Shown here piece after piece: positions 1 through 8,292 of a stretch of 64,000 bases of DNA; position 1 is the stretch's first letter; every line of letters starts with the position of its first letter. The notes beneath the pieces are model-generated. The model saw nothing but the letters and a program-made list of their open reading frames with translations. It was not told where the DNA came from and did not search any database. Made by a program: the position numbers and the translations under genes. The DNA is taken from the NCBI GenBank assembly GCA_947497065.1, contig CANMEQ010000005.1, positions 62,001 through 126,000 on the forward strand, in the 5' to 3' direction. This DNA is from an uncultured Paracoccaceae bacterium (GTDB taxonomy: Bacteria > Pseudomonadota > Alphaproteobacteria > Rhodobacterales > Rhodobacteraceae).

Positions 1-859
1 ATGTCCCATCGTCACCCACCAGCCGCGAATATTGCGCGGTGGACAGGCGGAACGACACTTCCAAATCATCCTTTTGAATAAGCTCTCCCAGCCGCTCATT
101 GGCGGTCACGCGCACGCCTGTCGCCACCGTGACGTCGGCCATGGTGCCGGAAAACGGGGCTCGGATCTCTGTGTCCGCCAAGATGCGGGTCGCGTCTTCC
201 AAATTCAGTTTTTCACGATCAAGGCGCGTCGCCGCCTGATCGAGGCGCGCTTGCGCCTGTGCTTCGGCCTGACGGCTGGACAGAACAGCTTGGCGCGCGG
301 AGGACAGGGCCAATTCAGCGGTTTCAATCGCGGCGGCCGTCCCGACGCCCCGTTGTTCCAAATCTTGCTGGCGGGTCAGGGCCTGTTGCCGCAGTGCGGC
401 CTGATCTACGGCGGCGGCCAATTCATCTTCCGCCAAAACCAATGCCCGCTCTGCATCGCGGGCCTCGGCTTCTGCATCGCGCAAATCTGCCGCGACACGG
501 TCTAGGCTGGATTGCGCATCGCGCGGATCGATGCGCACCAGAACTTCGCCTTCCGTCACACGCCCACCGTCGACGAAATTTTCAGACACTTCTAAAATTG
601 TGCCACTCGACAGGGCGCGCACGTCCACGGTGGTGGCGCTGGACAATTGACCAAACACGACAAGCTCCGGCGCGATGGTTTCTGGTGTCACTGTGACCAC
701 ATTCACCGACAAAACACGCTCGCGTTGCGGAAAACTGCGGGGCTCTGCGTTCAGGCGGTCTTGAACAGCCACGCGCACGGTGTTTCCAGCCCATGCAAAA
801 ATGGCCAAGGTCACCGCCAGTAGGAAAACTCCGACAAGGCTACGTCGTAGAAATTGCAT
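1..859 (-). CDS. HlyD-family RND efflux periplasmic adaptor (3' end beyond window)
   Basis: This is the N-terminal 286 residues of a membrane-fusion (adaptor) protein of a tripartite RND efflux pump, which bridges the inner-membrane permease and an outer-membrane channel. The reading frame begins at the ATG at 859 with a short basic stretch (MQFLRR) and one hydrophobic segment acting as signal anchor. A barrel-sandwich half motif follows (SGTILEV...GGRVTEGEVLVRID), then a long alanine/glutamate-rich coiled-coil hairpin, then the second half (TRILADTEIRAPFSGTM). The frame is open to base 1, so the C-terminal part and probably the RND permease gene lie outside the window. The neighbour moaB is on the same strand 96 bp upstream. 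The family call is firm; the substrate cannot be inferred. Confidence 0.9.
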   Translation of the reverse strand, partial: MQFLRRSLVGVFLLAVTLAIFAWAGNTVRVAVQDRLNAEPRSFPQRERVLSVNVVTVTPETIAPELVVFGQLSSATTVDVRALSSGTILEVSENFVDGGRVTEGEVLVRIDPRDAQSSLDRVAADLRDAEAEARDAERALVLAEDELAAAVDQAALRQQALTRQQDLEQRGVGTAAAIETAELALSSARQAVLSSRQAEAQAQARLDQAATRLDREKLNLEDATRILADTEIRAPFSGTMADVTVATGVRVTANERLGELIQKDDLEVSFRLSTAQYSRLVGDDGT

Positions 860-955
860 CTTTAACTCTCCGTTCGGACCTTTGAAAACCTAGCTTGCGT
901 TCCACATTTGCACAGGGAATTTACACAGGGATTTTCTATTATACGAACGGCGCAG

Positions 956-1495
956 CTATTTCCGTCGCTGATGTTCGTCTAATCGCGGTAATATTTCGAC
1001 AAAGTTGCAGGGGCGGTGCCGATAGTCCAGTTGCCACACCAAAATGTCATCCCAAGCGTCTTTGCAGGCGCCCGTGCTGCCGGGCAGCGCGAACAGATAG
1101 GTCCCGTTGGCAATACCCCCCGTGGCGCGCGATTGCACGGCACTGGTGCCAATCTTTTTCATCGACACCATGGTGAAAACCGTCCCGAAGGCATCGATTT
1201 CCTTTTCATAGACATCGCGGTGCGCCTCGACTGTCACATCACGGCCCGTCAGCCCAGTCCCGCCTGTGGATAGGACCACGTCAATCTCGGGGTCCGCACA
1301 CCATGCGCGCAATTGATCGGCGATCTGCGCGCGTTCGTCGCGCAGGATTTTACGGTCAGCCAAGATATGGCCCGCCTCGGTCAGCCGGTCCACCAAGGTC
1401 TGGCCAGACCGATCCTCCTCGATCCCGCGCGTGTCACTGACGCTGAGGATGGCGATGCGGACAGGGATAAAATCACGGCTTTCATCAAGGCTCAT
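956..1495 (-). CDS. moaB: Molybdenum cofactor biosynthesis protein MoaB/MogA family
   Basis: A 179-residue protein of the MoaB/MogA fold, which adenylylates molybdopterin ahead of molybdenum insertion. The characteristic SVSDTR segment lies at residues 18-23, the STGGTGLTGRD loop at 76-86, and a late ALPGS..A motif near the C-terminus; length fits the family. The ATG at 1495 overlaps the stop codon of the upstream UDG-like gene (ATGA), so the two are translationally coupled, and this start leaves the conserved core intact. A molybdenum-cofactor gene makes sense in a genome that carries the CO dehydrogenase cluster of this window, although the two are about 20 kb apart. MoaB and MogA are hard to tell apart by motif alone. 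Confidence 0.92.
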   Translation of the reverse strand: MSLDESRDFIPVRIAILSVSDTRGIEEDRSGQTLVDRLTEAGHILADRKILRDERAQIADQLRAWCADPEIDVVLSTGGTGLTGRDVTVEAHRDVYEKEIDAFGTVFTMVSMKKIGTSAVQSRATGGIANGTYLFALPGSTGACKDAWDDILVWQLDYRHRPCNFVEILPRLDEHQRRK

Positions 1496-2271
1496 GCAAG
1501 GTCTTTCAAACGAGATTTCAGCGCCAGCAAATCCGCCCAAGCGTCGCGTTTTGCGGCGCCGGTGTTCAGCAAATAGCTTGGCGCAAACATGGGCAGGGCG
1601 GGCAGGCCTGCAACGTCGGCCCATTTGCCACGCAACCGCGTCATGCCGCTGCGCCCCAACAATGCCTGACACGGGCCATTGCCCATCAGCACCAGAATTT
1701 TTGGGTTCGCCAGTGCGATATGGCGTTTGAGAAACGGCACCATCATAGCCCATTCTTCGGCATTCGGGTCACGGTTTTGGGGTGGGTTCCATGGTACGAC
1801 AGGCGCCATGTAAACCGCGTTTTCGCCCACAAGGTTCAACCCAATCGCGGCCAACATTTTGTCAAACAGCACGCCCGTGCGCCCCGAAACCATTTGCCCC
1901 GCACGGTCGTCATCGCGGTCGGGCGCATCGGTGATGATCATCACGTCAGACCCTGCGACACCGTCAGAGAATATAAAATTGCGCGCGGCAACCTTGAGAT
2001 CACAGTGTTCAAACGCCAACATCGCCGCGCGCAAACCGTCGAGGTCTTGTGCCGCTGCTGCCGTGCTTTGCGCCACGTCTGCGGTGTTGATCTCAGGCTC
2101 CTGCACAGGTTCTGGCGGTGCTGTGTTGATCGCGGGCGTCTTGGGCGCGGGCTTTTTGTCTTCCAGCGCGTACCGGTCTATCGGCGCGTCACAAATGGCC
2201 TCGTCTACGCCCATCTCGACCTGCCAGTCGAGAAGCGCTTTCGTTGTCCAGTATTCCACAGCCGATTCCAT
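1492..2271 (-). CDS. Uracil-DNA glycosylase family 4-like protein with degenerate motifs
   Basis: A 259-residue protein whose residues 80-250 align with family-4 uracil-DNA glycosylases: the block [16 protein letters not shown] (110-125), the [11 protein letters not shown] segment, NRDPN..EW (166-174) and PSYLL (231-235). Family 4 enzymes normally carry GEAPG in motif A, HPA in motif B and four cysteines for a [4Fe-4S] cluster. Here motif A reads TDAPD, motif B reads FAPSYLL, and only Cys90 remains of the four cluster cysteines; the other positions read F, W (161) and M. Residues 1-75 form an extra proline/alanine-rich region. It overlaps moaB (ATGA) and is divergent from pyrB. It probably lacks the cluster; whether it still removes uracil is open. 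Confidence 0.8.
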   Translation of the reverse strand: MESAVEYWTTKALLDWQVEMGVDEAICDAPIDRYALEDKKPAPKTPAINTAPPEPVQEPEINTADVAQSTAAAAQDLDGLRAAMLAFEHCDLKVAARNFIFSDGVAGSDVMIITDAPDRDDDRAGQMVSGRTGVLFDKMLAAIGLNLVGENAVYMAPVVPWNPPQNRDPNAEEWAMMVPFLKRHIALANPKILVLMGNGPCQALLGRSGMTRLRGKWADVAGLPALPMFAPSYLLNTGAAKRDAWADLLALKSRLKDLA

Positions 2272-2314
2272 GCCGCACCTTAGCGCGCCCGCAACAAGAC
2301 TTCACGCCCCGATC

Positions 2315-2343
2315 TTGCCCCCTTTGCCGCAGCCCCCTATAAG
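2315..2343 (+). promoter_or_regulatory. Probable sigma-70 promoter of the pyrB operon
   Basis: TTGCCC at 2315-2320 is followed after 17 bases by TATAAG at 2338-2343, a near-ideal spacing. The predicted transcript would start near 2350, just before the GATCGGAGG Shine-Dalgarno (2355-2363) and the pyrB ATG at 2369. The element sits in the 97-bp gap between the divergent UDG-like gene and pyrB. It is a match by eye and has not been tested. Confidence 0.55.
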
Positions 2344-2368
2344 CAGCCAAACCAGATCGGAGGCTTCA

Positions 2369-3331
2369 ATGGCATTTCGCGCATCGCACCTTTTGGGCAT
2401 CGAACATCTCCACCCCACGGAAATCACAACACTGTTGGATTTGGCGGACCGTTACGCCGAAGATAACCGTTTGGGGCGCCCGCACCGTGACGTGTTGGAG
2501 GGGCTGACCCAGATCAATATGTTTTTCGAAAATTCGACCCGCACGCAGGCCAGTTTTGAAATCGCGGGCAAACGGCTGGGCGCGGATGTGATGAACATGG
2601 CGATGCAGGCCAGTTCGATCAAAAAGGGGGAAACCCTGATCGACACGGCCCTGTCGCTAAACGCGATGCGCCCAGATTTGCTGGTCGTGCGGCACCCCAA
2701 TTCCGGCGCGGTCGATTTGCTGGCGCAGAAGGTGAATTGCGCTGTGCTGAACGCTGGCGACGGCAAACATGAACACCCCACGCAAGCCCTGCTCGATGCG
2801 CTGACCATTCGCCGTGCCAAAGGCCGTTTGCACCGTCTGTCCATCGCGATTTGCGGCGATGTGGCCCATAGCCGCGTGGCGCGGTCCAACATCATGTTGT
2901 TGGGCAAAATGGAAAACCGCGTGCGCCTTGTTGGCCCGCCCACCTTATTGCCATCGGGCATCGAACACTTCGGGGTCGAGGTGTTCCACGACATGCGGGA
3001 GGGGCTGAAAGACGTGGACGTCGTGATGATGTTGCGGCTGCAAAAGGAACGCATGGATGGTGGGTTTATTCCGTCAGAACGTGAATATTTCCACCGCTAC
3101 GGGCTGGACGCGGAAAAGCTGAGCTACGCCAAGGACGATGCGATCGTGATGCACCCGGGCCCCATGAACCGCGGCGTTGAAATTGACGGCACAATTGCCG
3201 ACGACATCAACCGCAGCGTCATTCAGGAACAGGTGGAAATGGGGGTTGCCGTGCGCATGGCCGCCATGGATCTTTTGGCCCGCAACCTGCGCGCCAAACG
3301 CGGTGCCAAAGCGGCGGGGGTTATGGTGTGA
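2369..3331 (+). CDS. pyrB: Aspartate carbamoyltransferase catalytic subunit
   Basis: A 320-residue enzyme that condenses carbamoyl phosphate with aspartate, the committed step of pyrimidine synthesis. The carbamoyl-phosphate loop STRT is at residues 56-59 inside FFENSTRTQ, and HPTQ at 136-139; the downstream segments MLRLQKER and HPGPMNRG are typical of ATCase. The start at 2369 follows an AGGAGG-like Shine-Dalgarno and a credible promoter, and it gives the normal family length; the frame stays open upstream but that part lies on the divergent gene. The stop overlaps a GTG start of the next gene. The operon also encodes a DHOase-like protein that may assemble with this subunit, as PyrC' does with PyrB in Pseudomonas. 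Confidence 0.97.
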   Translation: MAFRASHLLGIEHLHPTEITTLLDLADRYAEDNRLGRPHRDVLEGLTQINMFFENSTRTQASFEIAGKRLGADVMNMAMQASSIKKGETLIDTALSLNAMRPDLLVVRHPNSGAVDLLAQKVNCAVLNAGDGKHEHPTQALLDALTIRRAKGRLHRLSIAICGDVAHSRVARSNIMLLGKMENRVRLVGPPTLLPSGIEHFGVEVFHDMREGLKDVDVVMMLRLQKERMDGGFIPSEREYFHRYGLDAEKLSYAKDDAIVMHPGPMNRGVEIDGTIADDINRSVIQEQVEMGVAVRMAAMDLLARNLRAKRGAKAAGVMV

Positions 3332-3741
3332 GCAAAGGCCTGCCGCCTCTGAACGACGGTGAAATCGTGCTGCACGACCACGTGCCCAGCATGGGGAAAT
3401 TCCGTAAGGCGGCCTTGGTGGCGATTGCAATCACCCTTGTGCCGACGGTGATGTTTGCCGTGCTGTGGCCAGACACGCTTTTCGGTGTTGTGCCCTTGCT
3501 GCTCACCTGTGTTGTGCTGGTTCAGGAGCGGCTCACGCTGGGCCGGTACCGTGCATGGATCACCAATCAACGGGTCATTTTGCAGGGCGGGGAAGAGGCG
3601 CCGCTGTGGGATGTCACCGAGGTCACCCAGCGCTGGGCGGGCGTGCGGCTCGACGGGGTGAACCTGCGTCTGGCCTATGTTGCCGATACGCAGGCGCTGC
3701 GCGACGTGATCGCAGCAGCCCATAAAGCGGGGGCGGCATGA
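3328..3741 (+). CDS. PH-domain-like membrane protein in the pyr operon
   Basis: A 137-residue protein with two hydrophobic segments close together (about residues 28-65, [12 protein letters not shown]...LLLTCVVLV) followed by [16 protein letters not shown] and a short beta-rich tail. This layout matches bacterial PH-domain membrane proteins, in which the phrase YxxTxxRVI marks the first strands of the domain. The GTG start at 3328 overlaps the pyrB stop (GTGA) and its own stop overlaps the next ATG (ATGA), so translation is coupled on both sides. No function is known. A regulatory or scaffolding role for the pyrB product is possible but rests on position only. Confidence 0.7.
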   Translation: MSKGLPPLNDGEIVLHDHVPSMGKFRKAALVAIAITLVPTVMFAVLWPDTLFGVVPLLLTCVVLVQERLTLGRYRAWITNQRVILQGGEEAPLWDVTEVTQRWAGVRLDGVNLRLAYVADTQALRDVIAAAHKAGAA

Positions 3742-4277
3742 CGGTTATTTCCGAACATGAACACGGCGTTGTGCGTGTTTTCCTACTGGATGCGCAGTTG
3801 CGTGCGACCTTGGAAAATACCAAATCCTACGCGGCGGTCTGCGCGGCGCTGGGCGTGGATGAGATCAACCCCGATGATGTTCAGCAGGTCGAAACACAAA
3901 CACTTGCGCCCATGACATTGGCAGACTTTCTGCGTGACGGCTATGAGGCCAACGTGGATGATCTGACCGAGTATCAATTCCAGCTGGACGCGGTCAGCGA
4001 CACGGACGCCATGGTGTTGGTCATGCGCACGGGGGCTTTTGTCACCCGGCCCACGACCCTCACCACAGAGGGGGCCGCCCGTTTGATCGCAACCCTGCGC
4101 GAGCCGCATTCCAACTTTACGTTCAAACCGTTGCCCAACCCCGACCCCGATGCGACCTTGCAAGACCCGCCGCAGAAAAAACGCCCCTCGGACGCTGCGA
4201 TGTCAGGCCGGATCGCGACAGTCGCCCTGTTGGTGATGGCGCTGCTGGTTTGGCTGATGATCTGGATCGCCGGATGA
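3738..4277 (+). CDS. Hypothetical C-terminally membrane-anchored protein
   Basis: A 179-residue protein I do not recognise. It starts with [15 protein letters not shown], has a soluble acidic body of about 150 residues, a proline/lysine-rich linker (about 140-156) and a single hydrophobic segment at the very C-terminus (TVALLVMALLVWLMIWIAG). That is a tail-anchor layout with the body in the cytoplasm. The ATG overlaps the stop of the PH-like gene. It lies 42 bp before the DHOase-like gene. The operon position makes expression together with pyrimidine genes likely; nothing in the sequence shows an enzymatic function. Confidence 0.7.
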   Translation: MTVISEHEHGVVRVFLLDAQLRATLENTKSYAAVCAALGVDEINPDDVQQVETQTLAPMTLADFLRDGYEANVDDLTEYQFQLDAVSDTDAMVLVMRTGAFVTRPTTLTTEGAARLIATLREPHSNFTFKPLPNPDPDATLQDPPQKKRPSDAAMSGRIATVALLVMALLVWLMIWIAG

Positions 4278-4319
4278 CCGGCGCCCCCTCCACCCCTTCG
4301 ACCCAATGGAAAGACCGCT

Positions 4320-5591
4320 ATGCGCATTCTGTTTGAAAACGCCCAATTGATTGATCCCGAAGCCGGCACACAGACGCTGGGGTCGCTGATGGTGGAGGAT
4401 GGTTTCATCGTCGACGGCGGTGGGGCGGCGGACCAAACCATTGATTGCCGTGGAAAATGTTTGGCACCGGGGATTGTCGATATCGGCGTCAAAGTGTCAG
4501 AACCGGGGGAACGGCACAAAGAGAGCTTTGCCTCGGCCGGGCGTGCTGCGGTGGCGGGTGGGATCACCACAATCGTCACGCGCCCCGACACGATCCCCTC
4601 GATTGACACGCCTGAAACCTTGGAGTTTGTCGAACGCCGCGCGTCTACCGATGCGGCTGTCAATGTTTTGCCCATGGCGGCCCTGACCAAAGAACGCGCA
4701 GGCCGCGAGATGACAGAAATTGGGTTCTTGATGGATGCGGGGGCTGTAGCGTTTACCGATTGCGACCGCGTCGTGACTGACACCAAGGTTTTCAGCCGCG
4801 CGCTGACCTATGCCAAATCCTGCGGCGCGTTGGTGATCGGCCATGTTCAAGAGCCGATCTTGTCCAAAGGGGCGGCTGTCACCTCTGGTAAATTCGCCTC
4901 GCTGCGCGGGCTGCCCGGCGTGTCGCCCATGGCTGAACGGATGGGGCTGGACCGTGATATCGCGCTGTTGGAAATGACCGGTGCCGCCTATCATATCGAT
5001 CAAATCACCACGTCGCGCGCTTTGCCTGCGTTGGAGCGGGCGAAGGCCAATGGGTTGGACATCACGGCAGGTGTGGGTATCCACCATTTGACGTTGAACG
5101 AGCTTGATGTGGCCGACTATCGCACCTTCTTCAAACTCAAGCCGCCCTTGCGCTCCGAAGAGGATCGGTTGACCGTGGTCGATGCCGTGGCGACGGGGCT
5201 TATTGATATCATTTCATCAATGCACACGCCGCAAGACGAGGAATCCAAACGACTGCCGTTTGAAGAGGCCGCGAGCGGGGCTGTCGCGCTGGAAACCTTG
5301 CTGCCTGCGGCGTTGCGACTTGTGCACGCGGGCCATCTGGATCTGCCACAATTGTTCCGCGCGCTGGCGTTTAACCCTGCGAAAAGATTGGGTCTTTCCT
5401 GTGGGCGGCTTGCGGTTGGGGCGCCTGCGGATTTGGTGTTGTTTGACCCTGATGCGAGCCTGAAGCTGGACCGGTTTAAGTTGAAATCAAAATCGAAAAA
5501 CACGCCTTTCGACGGTGCTATGTTGCAGGGCAAAGTGATCGCCACCTACGTGGGCGGCGTGAATAAAACCGAAAGCCTGACCGATGCCTGA
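4320..5591 (+). CDS. pyrX: Dihydroorotase-like protein, probably non-catalytic (PyrC'/PyrX type)
   Basis: A 423-residue amidohydrolase-fold protein aligned along its length with class I dihydroorotase. In active enzymes the metal site uses an HxH pair, an Asp/carboxylated Lys, two further His and a late Asp (DHAPH). Here the HxH position reads G56-V57-K58 in DIGVKVSEPG; FTDDG is FTDCD (C148); the HVST histidine is Q228 (YHIDQITT); and DHAPH is replaced by MHTPQ (301-305). Only the histidine at 175 (GHVQEP) and H225 remain. In Pseudomonas an inactive DHOase homologue forms a dodecamer with PyrB and is needed for ATCase activity, so that is the likely role here. A catalytic pyrC should exist elsewhere in the genome. 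Automated annotation will probably call it dihydroorotase. Confidence 0.85.
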   Translation: MRILFENAQLIDPEAGTQTLGSLMVEDGFIVDGGGAADQTIDCRGKCLAPGIVDIGVKVSEPGERHKESFASAGRAAVAGGITTIVTRPDTIPSIDTPETLEFVERRASTDAAVNVLPMAALTKERAGREMTEIGFLMDAGAVAFTDCDRVVTDTKVFSRALTYAKSCGALVIGHVQEPILSKGAAVTSGKFASLRGLPGVSPMAERMGLDRDIALLEMTGAAYHIDQITTSRALPALERAKANGLDITAGVGIHHLTLNELDVADYRTFFKLKPPLRSEEDRLTVVDAVATGLIDIISSMHTPQDEESKRLPFEEAASGAVALETLLPAALRLVHAGHLDLPQLFRALAFNPAKRLGLSCGRLAVGAPADLVLFDPDASLKLDRFKLKSKSKNTPFDGAMLQGKVIATYVGGVNKTESLTDA

Positions 5592-6192
5592 TATTCTCAA
5601 CACCGTTCCTACATTCGGCCTTTGGGCGATTATTGCTTACCTGATCGGGTCTATCCCGTCGGGCGTAATCATCGCGCGGATTATGGGGTTGGGCGATTTG
5701 CGCGCGATCGGGTCGGGCAATATTGGGGCGACCAATGTGCTGCGTACGGGGTCCAAAAAGGCCGCCGCGTCGACCCTTGTGCTTGATGCGGGCAAGGGGC
5801 TCGCGGCGGTGCTGCTGGCCTTGGCGCTCGCGGGACCCGATGTGGCGCAAGTGGCTGGTTTTGCTGCCATGATTGGCCATTGTTTTCCGGTGTGGTTGCG
5901 GTTTCGTGGCGGCAAAGGGGTGGCAACATTTTTTGGGGTTTTGTTCGGCATAGCGTGGCCGCTTGGGCTGGTTGCCGCGGTCACGTGGATTGTGGCGGCG
6001 GCGGTGTTTCGCATGTCATCATTTGCGGCGCTGCTGGCCAGTGTTGCGGCCCCCGTTTTCGCCCTTGTCGCGGGGTTTGGCGAGGTCGTGGTTTTGACGA
6101 TCTGTTTGTGTCTGTTGATCGTGGTACGCCATCGTGCGAACATCGAGCGGTTGATTGCAGGAACGGAAAGCAAAATCGGCTCAAAAGGTTAA
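5584..6192 (+). CDS. plsY: Acyl-phosphate:glycerol-3-phosphate acyltransferase PlsY
   Basis: A 202-residue integral membrane enzyme that acylates glycerol-3-phosphate with acyl phosphate at the start of phospholipid synthesis. The three family motifs are visible: GSIPSGVIIAR near the N-terminus, the GSGNIGATNVLR loop, and GHCFPVWLRFRGGKGVAT. About five hydrophobic segments are present. It starts 8 bp inside the end of the DHOase-like gene, in a different frame, so translation is probably coupled. It is the last gene of the pyrB operon as far as can be seen; the region downstream carries a repeat array and an orphan gene. Confidence 0.96.
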   Translation: MPDILNTVPTFGLWAIIAYLIGSIPSGVIIARIMGLGDLRAIGSGNIGATNVLRTGSKKAAASTLVLDAGKGLAAVLLALALAGPDVAQVAGFAAMIGHCFPVWLRFRGGKGVATFFGVLFGIAWPLGLVAAVTWIVAAAVFRMSSFAALLASVAAPVFALVAGFGEVVVLTICLCLLIVVRHRANIERLIAGTESKIGSKG

Positions 6193-6262
6193 CGCGCCGC
6201 CCGTTGGACGGCCTGCGTGGCCCAGAATCAGTGGTTAACGCCTTATTTTCAAGGAAAATCGC

Positions 6263-6331
6263 GACATGGGACCGGTATTGCTTCGGTATGGGTCTGGTAT
6301 TGCTCTGAGGATGGATGTTGCGCGGTTAACG
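6263..6331 (+). repeat. 11-bp-periodic tandem array with GCGGTTAACG box (copy A)
   Basis: Three exact-phase 11-bp units follow each other: GGTATTGCTTC (6274-6284), GGTATGGGTCT (6285-6295) and GGTATTGCTCT (6296-6306). A degenerate fourth unit lies before them (6263-6273). Fifteen bases after the array comes GCGGTTAACG (6322-6331). Bases 6284-6307 match 47694-47717 exactly over 24 bp in inverse orientation, where a similar array (copy B) also has the GCGGTTAACG box downstream. The 6193-6471 interval holds this element and no convincing gene. An 11-bp period places each unit near the same face of the DNA helix. Confidence 0.7.
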
Positions 6332-6471
6332 CACCGTGCGCTGGGGTGTGTTAAGGATTTGGAGTGTGTGCGGCGAATGACCGGTTTGAGCTCACGTTGT
6401 CATATTTCCGCATTGCAGCTAACGTCTACTTTCAGGATGGTCGAAGGAAAAAAAGCAGTACCCAATTGAGC

Positions 6472-6774
6472 ATGAAAAAACTCTTCGTATCCTTGGCCGC
6501 GCTTCTCATCGCTACACTAGTGCTGATTTCAAGAAGCAGTTTGGAAAAGAATGCTGAGTCTTTGGCAAACAAAATCGCTGTACGCCAAACCTGCGGAATC
6601 ACGCCGGTATTTCTAGGGTACGATAGTGTAGCTGGACGGTACGATTTTGACCGCGTCGATCAACTGAAGTTCCAGTTGGCGTATGCTCAATACTTCGCTG
6701 AGGCAGAAAGCCGAATTTTGGAATTGAAATCCGAAGAACGAACTGAGATGTGCGAAGATGCTTCACGGTCCTAG
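6472..6774 (+). CDS. Orphan small secreted or membrane-anchored protein
   Basis: A 100-residue protein starting MKKLFVSLAALLIATLVLI, a basic start plus a hydrophobic stretch typical of an export signal or membrane anchor. The rest is soluble and charged with two cysteines (TCGITPVF and EMCED) that could form a disulfide. The frame is open further upstream to a GTG at 6364, but the MKK start gives the sensible signal sequence; no strong Shine-Dalgarno precedes it. Base composition is visibly AT-richer than the flanking genes, suggesting recent acquisition or weak selection. I do not recognise the family, and it may not be a functional gene. Confidence 0.5.
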   Translation: MKKLFVSLAALLIATLVLISRSSLEKNAESLANKIAVRQTCGITPVFLGYDSVAGRYDFDRVDQLKFQLAYAQYFAEAESRILELKSEERTEMCEDASRS

Positions 6775-6862
6775 TAGGATGGTGCCTCAAACCAGACATT
6801 GGTTCGCGTTAAGCGAAAGCCCAGTTTGCCCGCATTGCTGACATTGGAGTTTCTGCGCGTTC

Positions 6863-8233
6863 CTAGTAGCTATACGCCTCGTAGATTTTGCTGAGGTCGC
6901 CGTTCCAGTCGCCATTGTAGTGGGCCAAGAGCTCGTCGGCGGGGGTTTTGCCGGTCTCGATGCTTTCGTGCAGGGCGTTGAGGAAGTGGGTTTCATCGGG
7001 CACCAAGCCGCCGGCGCCGGGCATGGCGCGGTTTTTTAGGCCGGTTTGCGCGATGGCGACCGTTTCGCGGGCGATGTCGTGCATGGATTGGCCGTTTACC
7101 TGTGCCTGAAGCCCGTGGATGGAGGCCTCGACGCGCCATGCTTCGCGGGTTTCAGCGTCCCAGTCTTTGCAGAGGTCATAGGCGGCGTCCAAGGCCTCTT
7201 GGTCGTAGGTGAGGCCGACCCAGAAGGCAGGCAGGGCGCACAGGCGGCGCCATGGGCCGCCGTCAGCGCCGCGCATTTCGATGAATTTTTTCAAACGCGC
7301 TTCGGGGAAGGCGGTTGTGAGGTGGTCGGCCCAATCAGACAGGGTTGGTTTTTCGCCGGGCAGGGCGGGCAGTTCGCCCTTTAGAAAATCGCGGAAGGAT
7401 TGGCCCAAAGCATCGACGTATTCACCGTTGCGGTAGACAAAATACATGGGCACATCGAGGGCGTACTGCACCCAAGCCTCGAACCCGAAACCGTCGTCGA
7501 AGACGAAGGGCAACATGCCGGTGCGGGCGTCATCGAGGTGGCGCCAGATGCGGCTGCGCCATGATTTGTGGCCGTTTGGTTTGCCCTCAAAAAACGGAGA
7601 GTTGGCGAAGAGCGCTGTTGCGACCGGCTGCAGGGCCAGCGCCACGCGCATTTTCTGCACCATGTCCGCTTCGGTCGAGAAATCGAGGTTCACCTGCACG
7701 GTGCAGGTGCGGCGCATCATCATTTTGCCGGAGGTGCCCACCTTATCCATGTAGGCGTCCATCAGTTTGTAGCGGCCTTTGGGCATGAGCGGCATTTCAT
7801 CGTGGGACCATTCCGGCGCGGCGCCCAGCCCGATGAATTTCACGCCAATCTCGTCGGCGATGGATTTCACCTCGGCGAGGTGGGCGTTCACCTCGTCACA
7901 GGTTTGGTGGATCGATTCGACCGGAGCGCCGGACAATTCCAGCGCGCCACCGGGTTCGAGCGAGACATTTGCGCCGTTCTTTTCCAGCCCGATCAGAAAG
8001 CCGCCTTCGGTGACGGGGGCCCAGCCGTAGGTGTCGCGCAGCCCGCTGAGGACCGCTTCGATGGAGCGTTCGCCGGAAAAGGGCAGGGGTTTATGGGTGT
8101 CTTTGCAATAGCCGAACTTTTCATGTTCGGTGCCGATGCGCCAATCCGCCTTGGGTTTGCAGCCGTCGGCCAGATATTGGGCCAGTTGGTCGTGATGTTC
8201 GATTGGGCCGCCGCCGGACTGAGGAATAGACAT
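6863..8233 (-). CDS. gshA: Glutamate--cysteine ligase, GshA (alphaproteobacterial/plant type)
   Basis: A 456-residue ATP-dependent ligase that joins glutamate and cysteine in the first step of glutathione synthesis. Signature segments are WRIGTEHEKFGY (about 32-43), FLIGLEKNGANVSLEPGGALELSGAP (about 79-104), MMMRRTCTVQVNLDF (about 171-185), and EMRGADGGPW (about 321-330). Length and motifs fit the plant/alphaproteobacterial type rather than the enterobacterial one. It is the last gene of a minus-strand run rsmE, membrane protein, gshA, 59 bp behind the membrane-protein gene, an order often seen in related genomes. Start at 8233. Confidence 0.95.
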   Translation of the reverse strand: MSIPQSGGGPIEHHDQLAQYLADGCKPKADWRIGTEHEKFGYCKDTHKPLPFSGERSIEAVLSGLRDTYGWAPVTEGGFLIGLEKNGANVSLEPGGALELSGAPVESIHQTCDEVNAHLAEVKSIADEIGVKFIGLGAAPEWSHDEMPLMPKGRYKLMDAYMDKVGTSGKMMMRRTCTVQVNLDFSTEADMVQKMRVALALQPVATALFANSPFFEGKPNGHKSWRSRIWRHLDDARTGMLPFVFDDGFGFEAWVQYALDVPMYFVYRNGEYVDALGQSFRDFLKGELPALPGEKPTLSDWADHLTTAFPEARLKKFIEMRGADGGPWRRLCALPAFWVGLTYDQEALDAAYDLCKDWDAETREAWRVEASIHGLQAQVNGQSMHDIARETVAIAQTGLKNRAMPGAGGLVPDETHFLNALHESIETGKTPADELLAHYNGDWNGDLSKIYEAYSY

Positions 8234-8292
8234 GGGTTACGCGCTCCAATTGCGTTTCAGAAATGAACGGTTGGCCCGCCCGAACAACAGTG

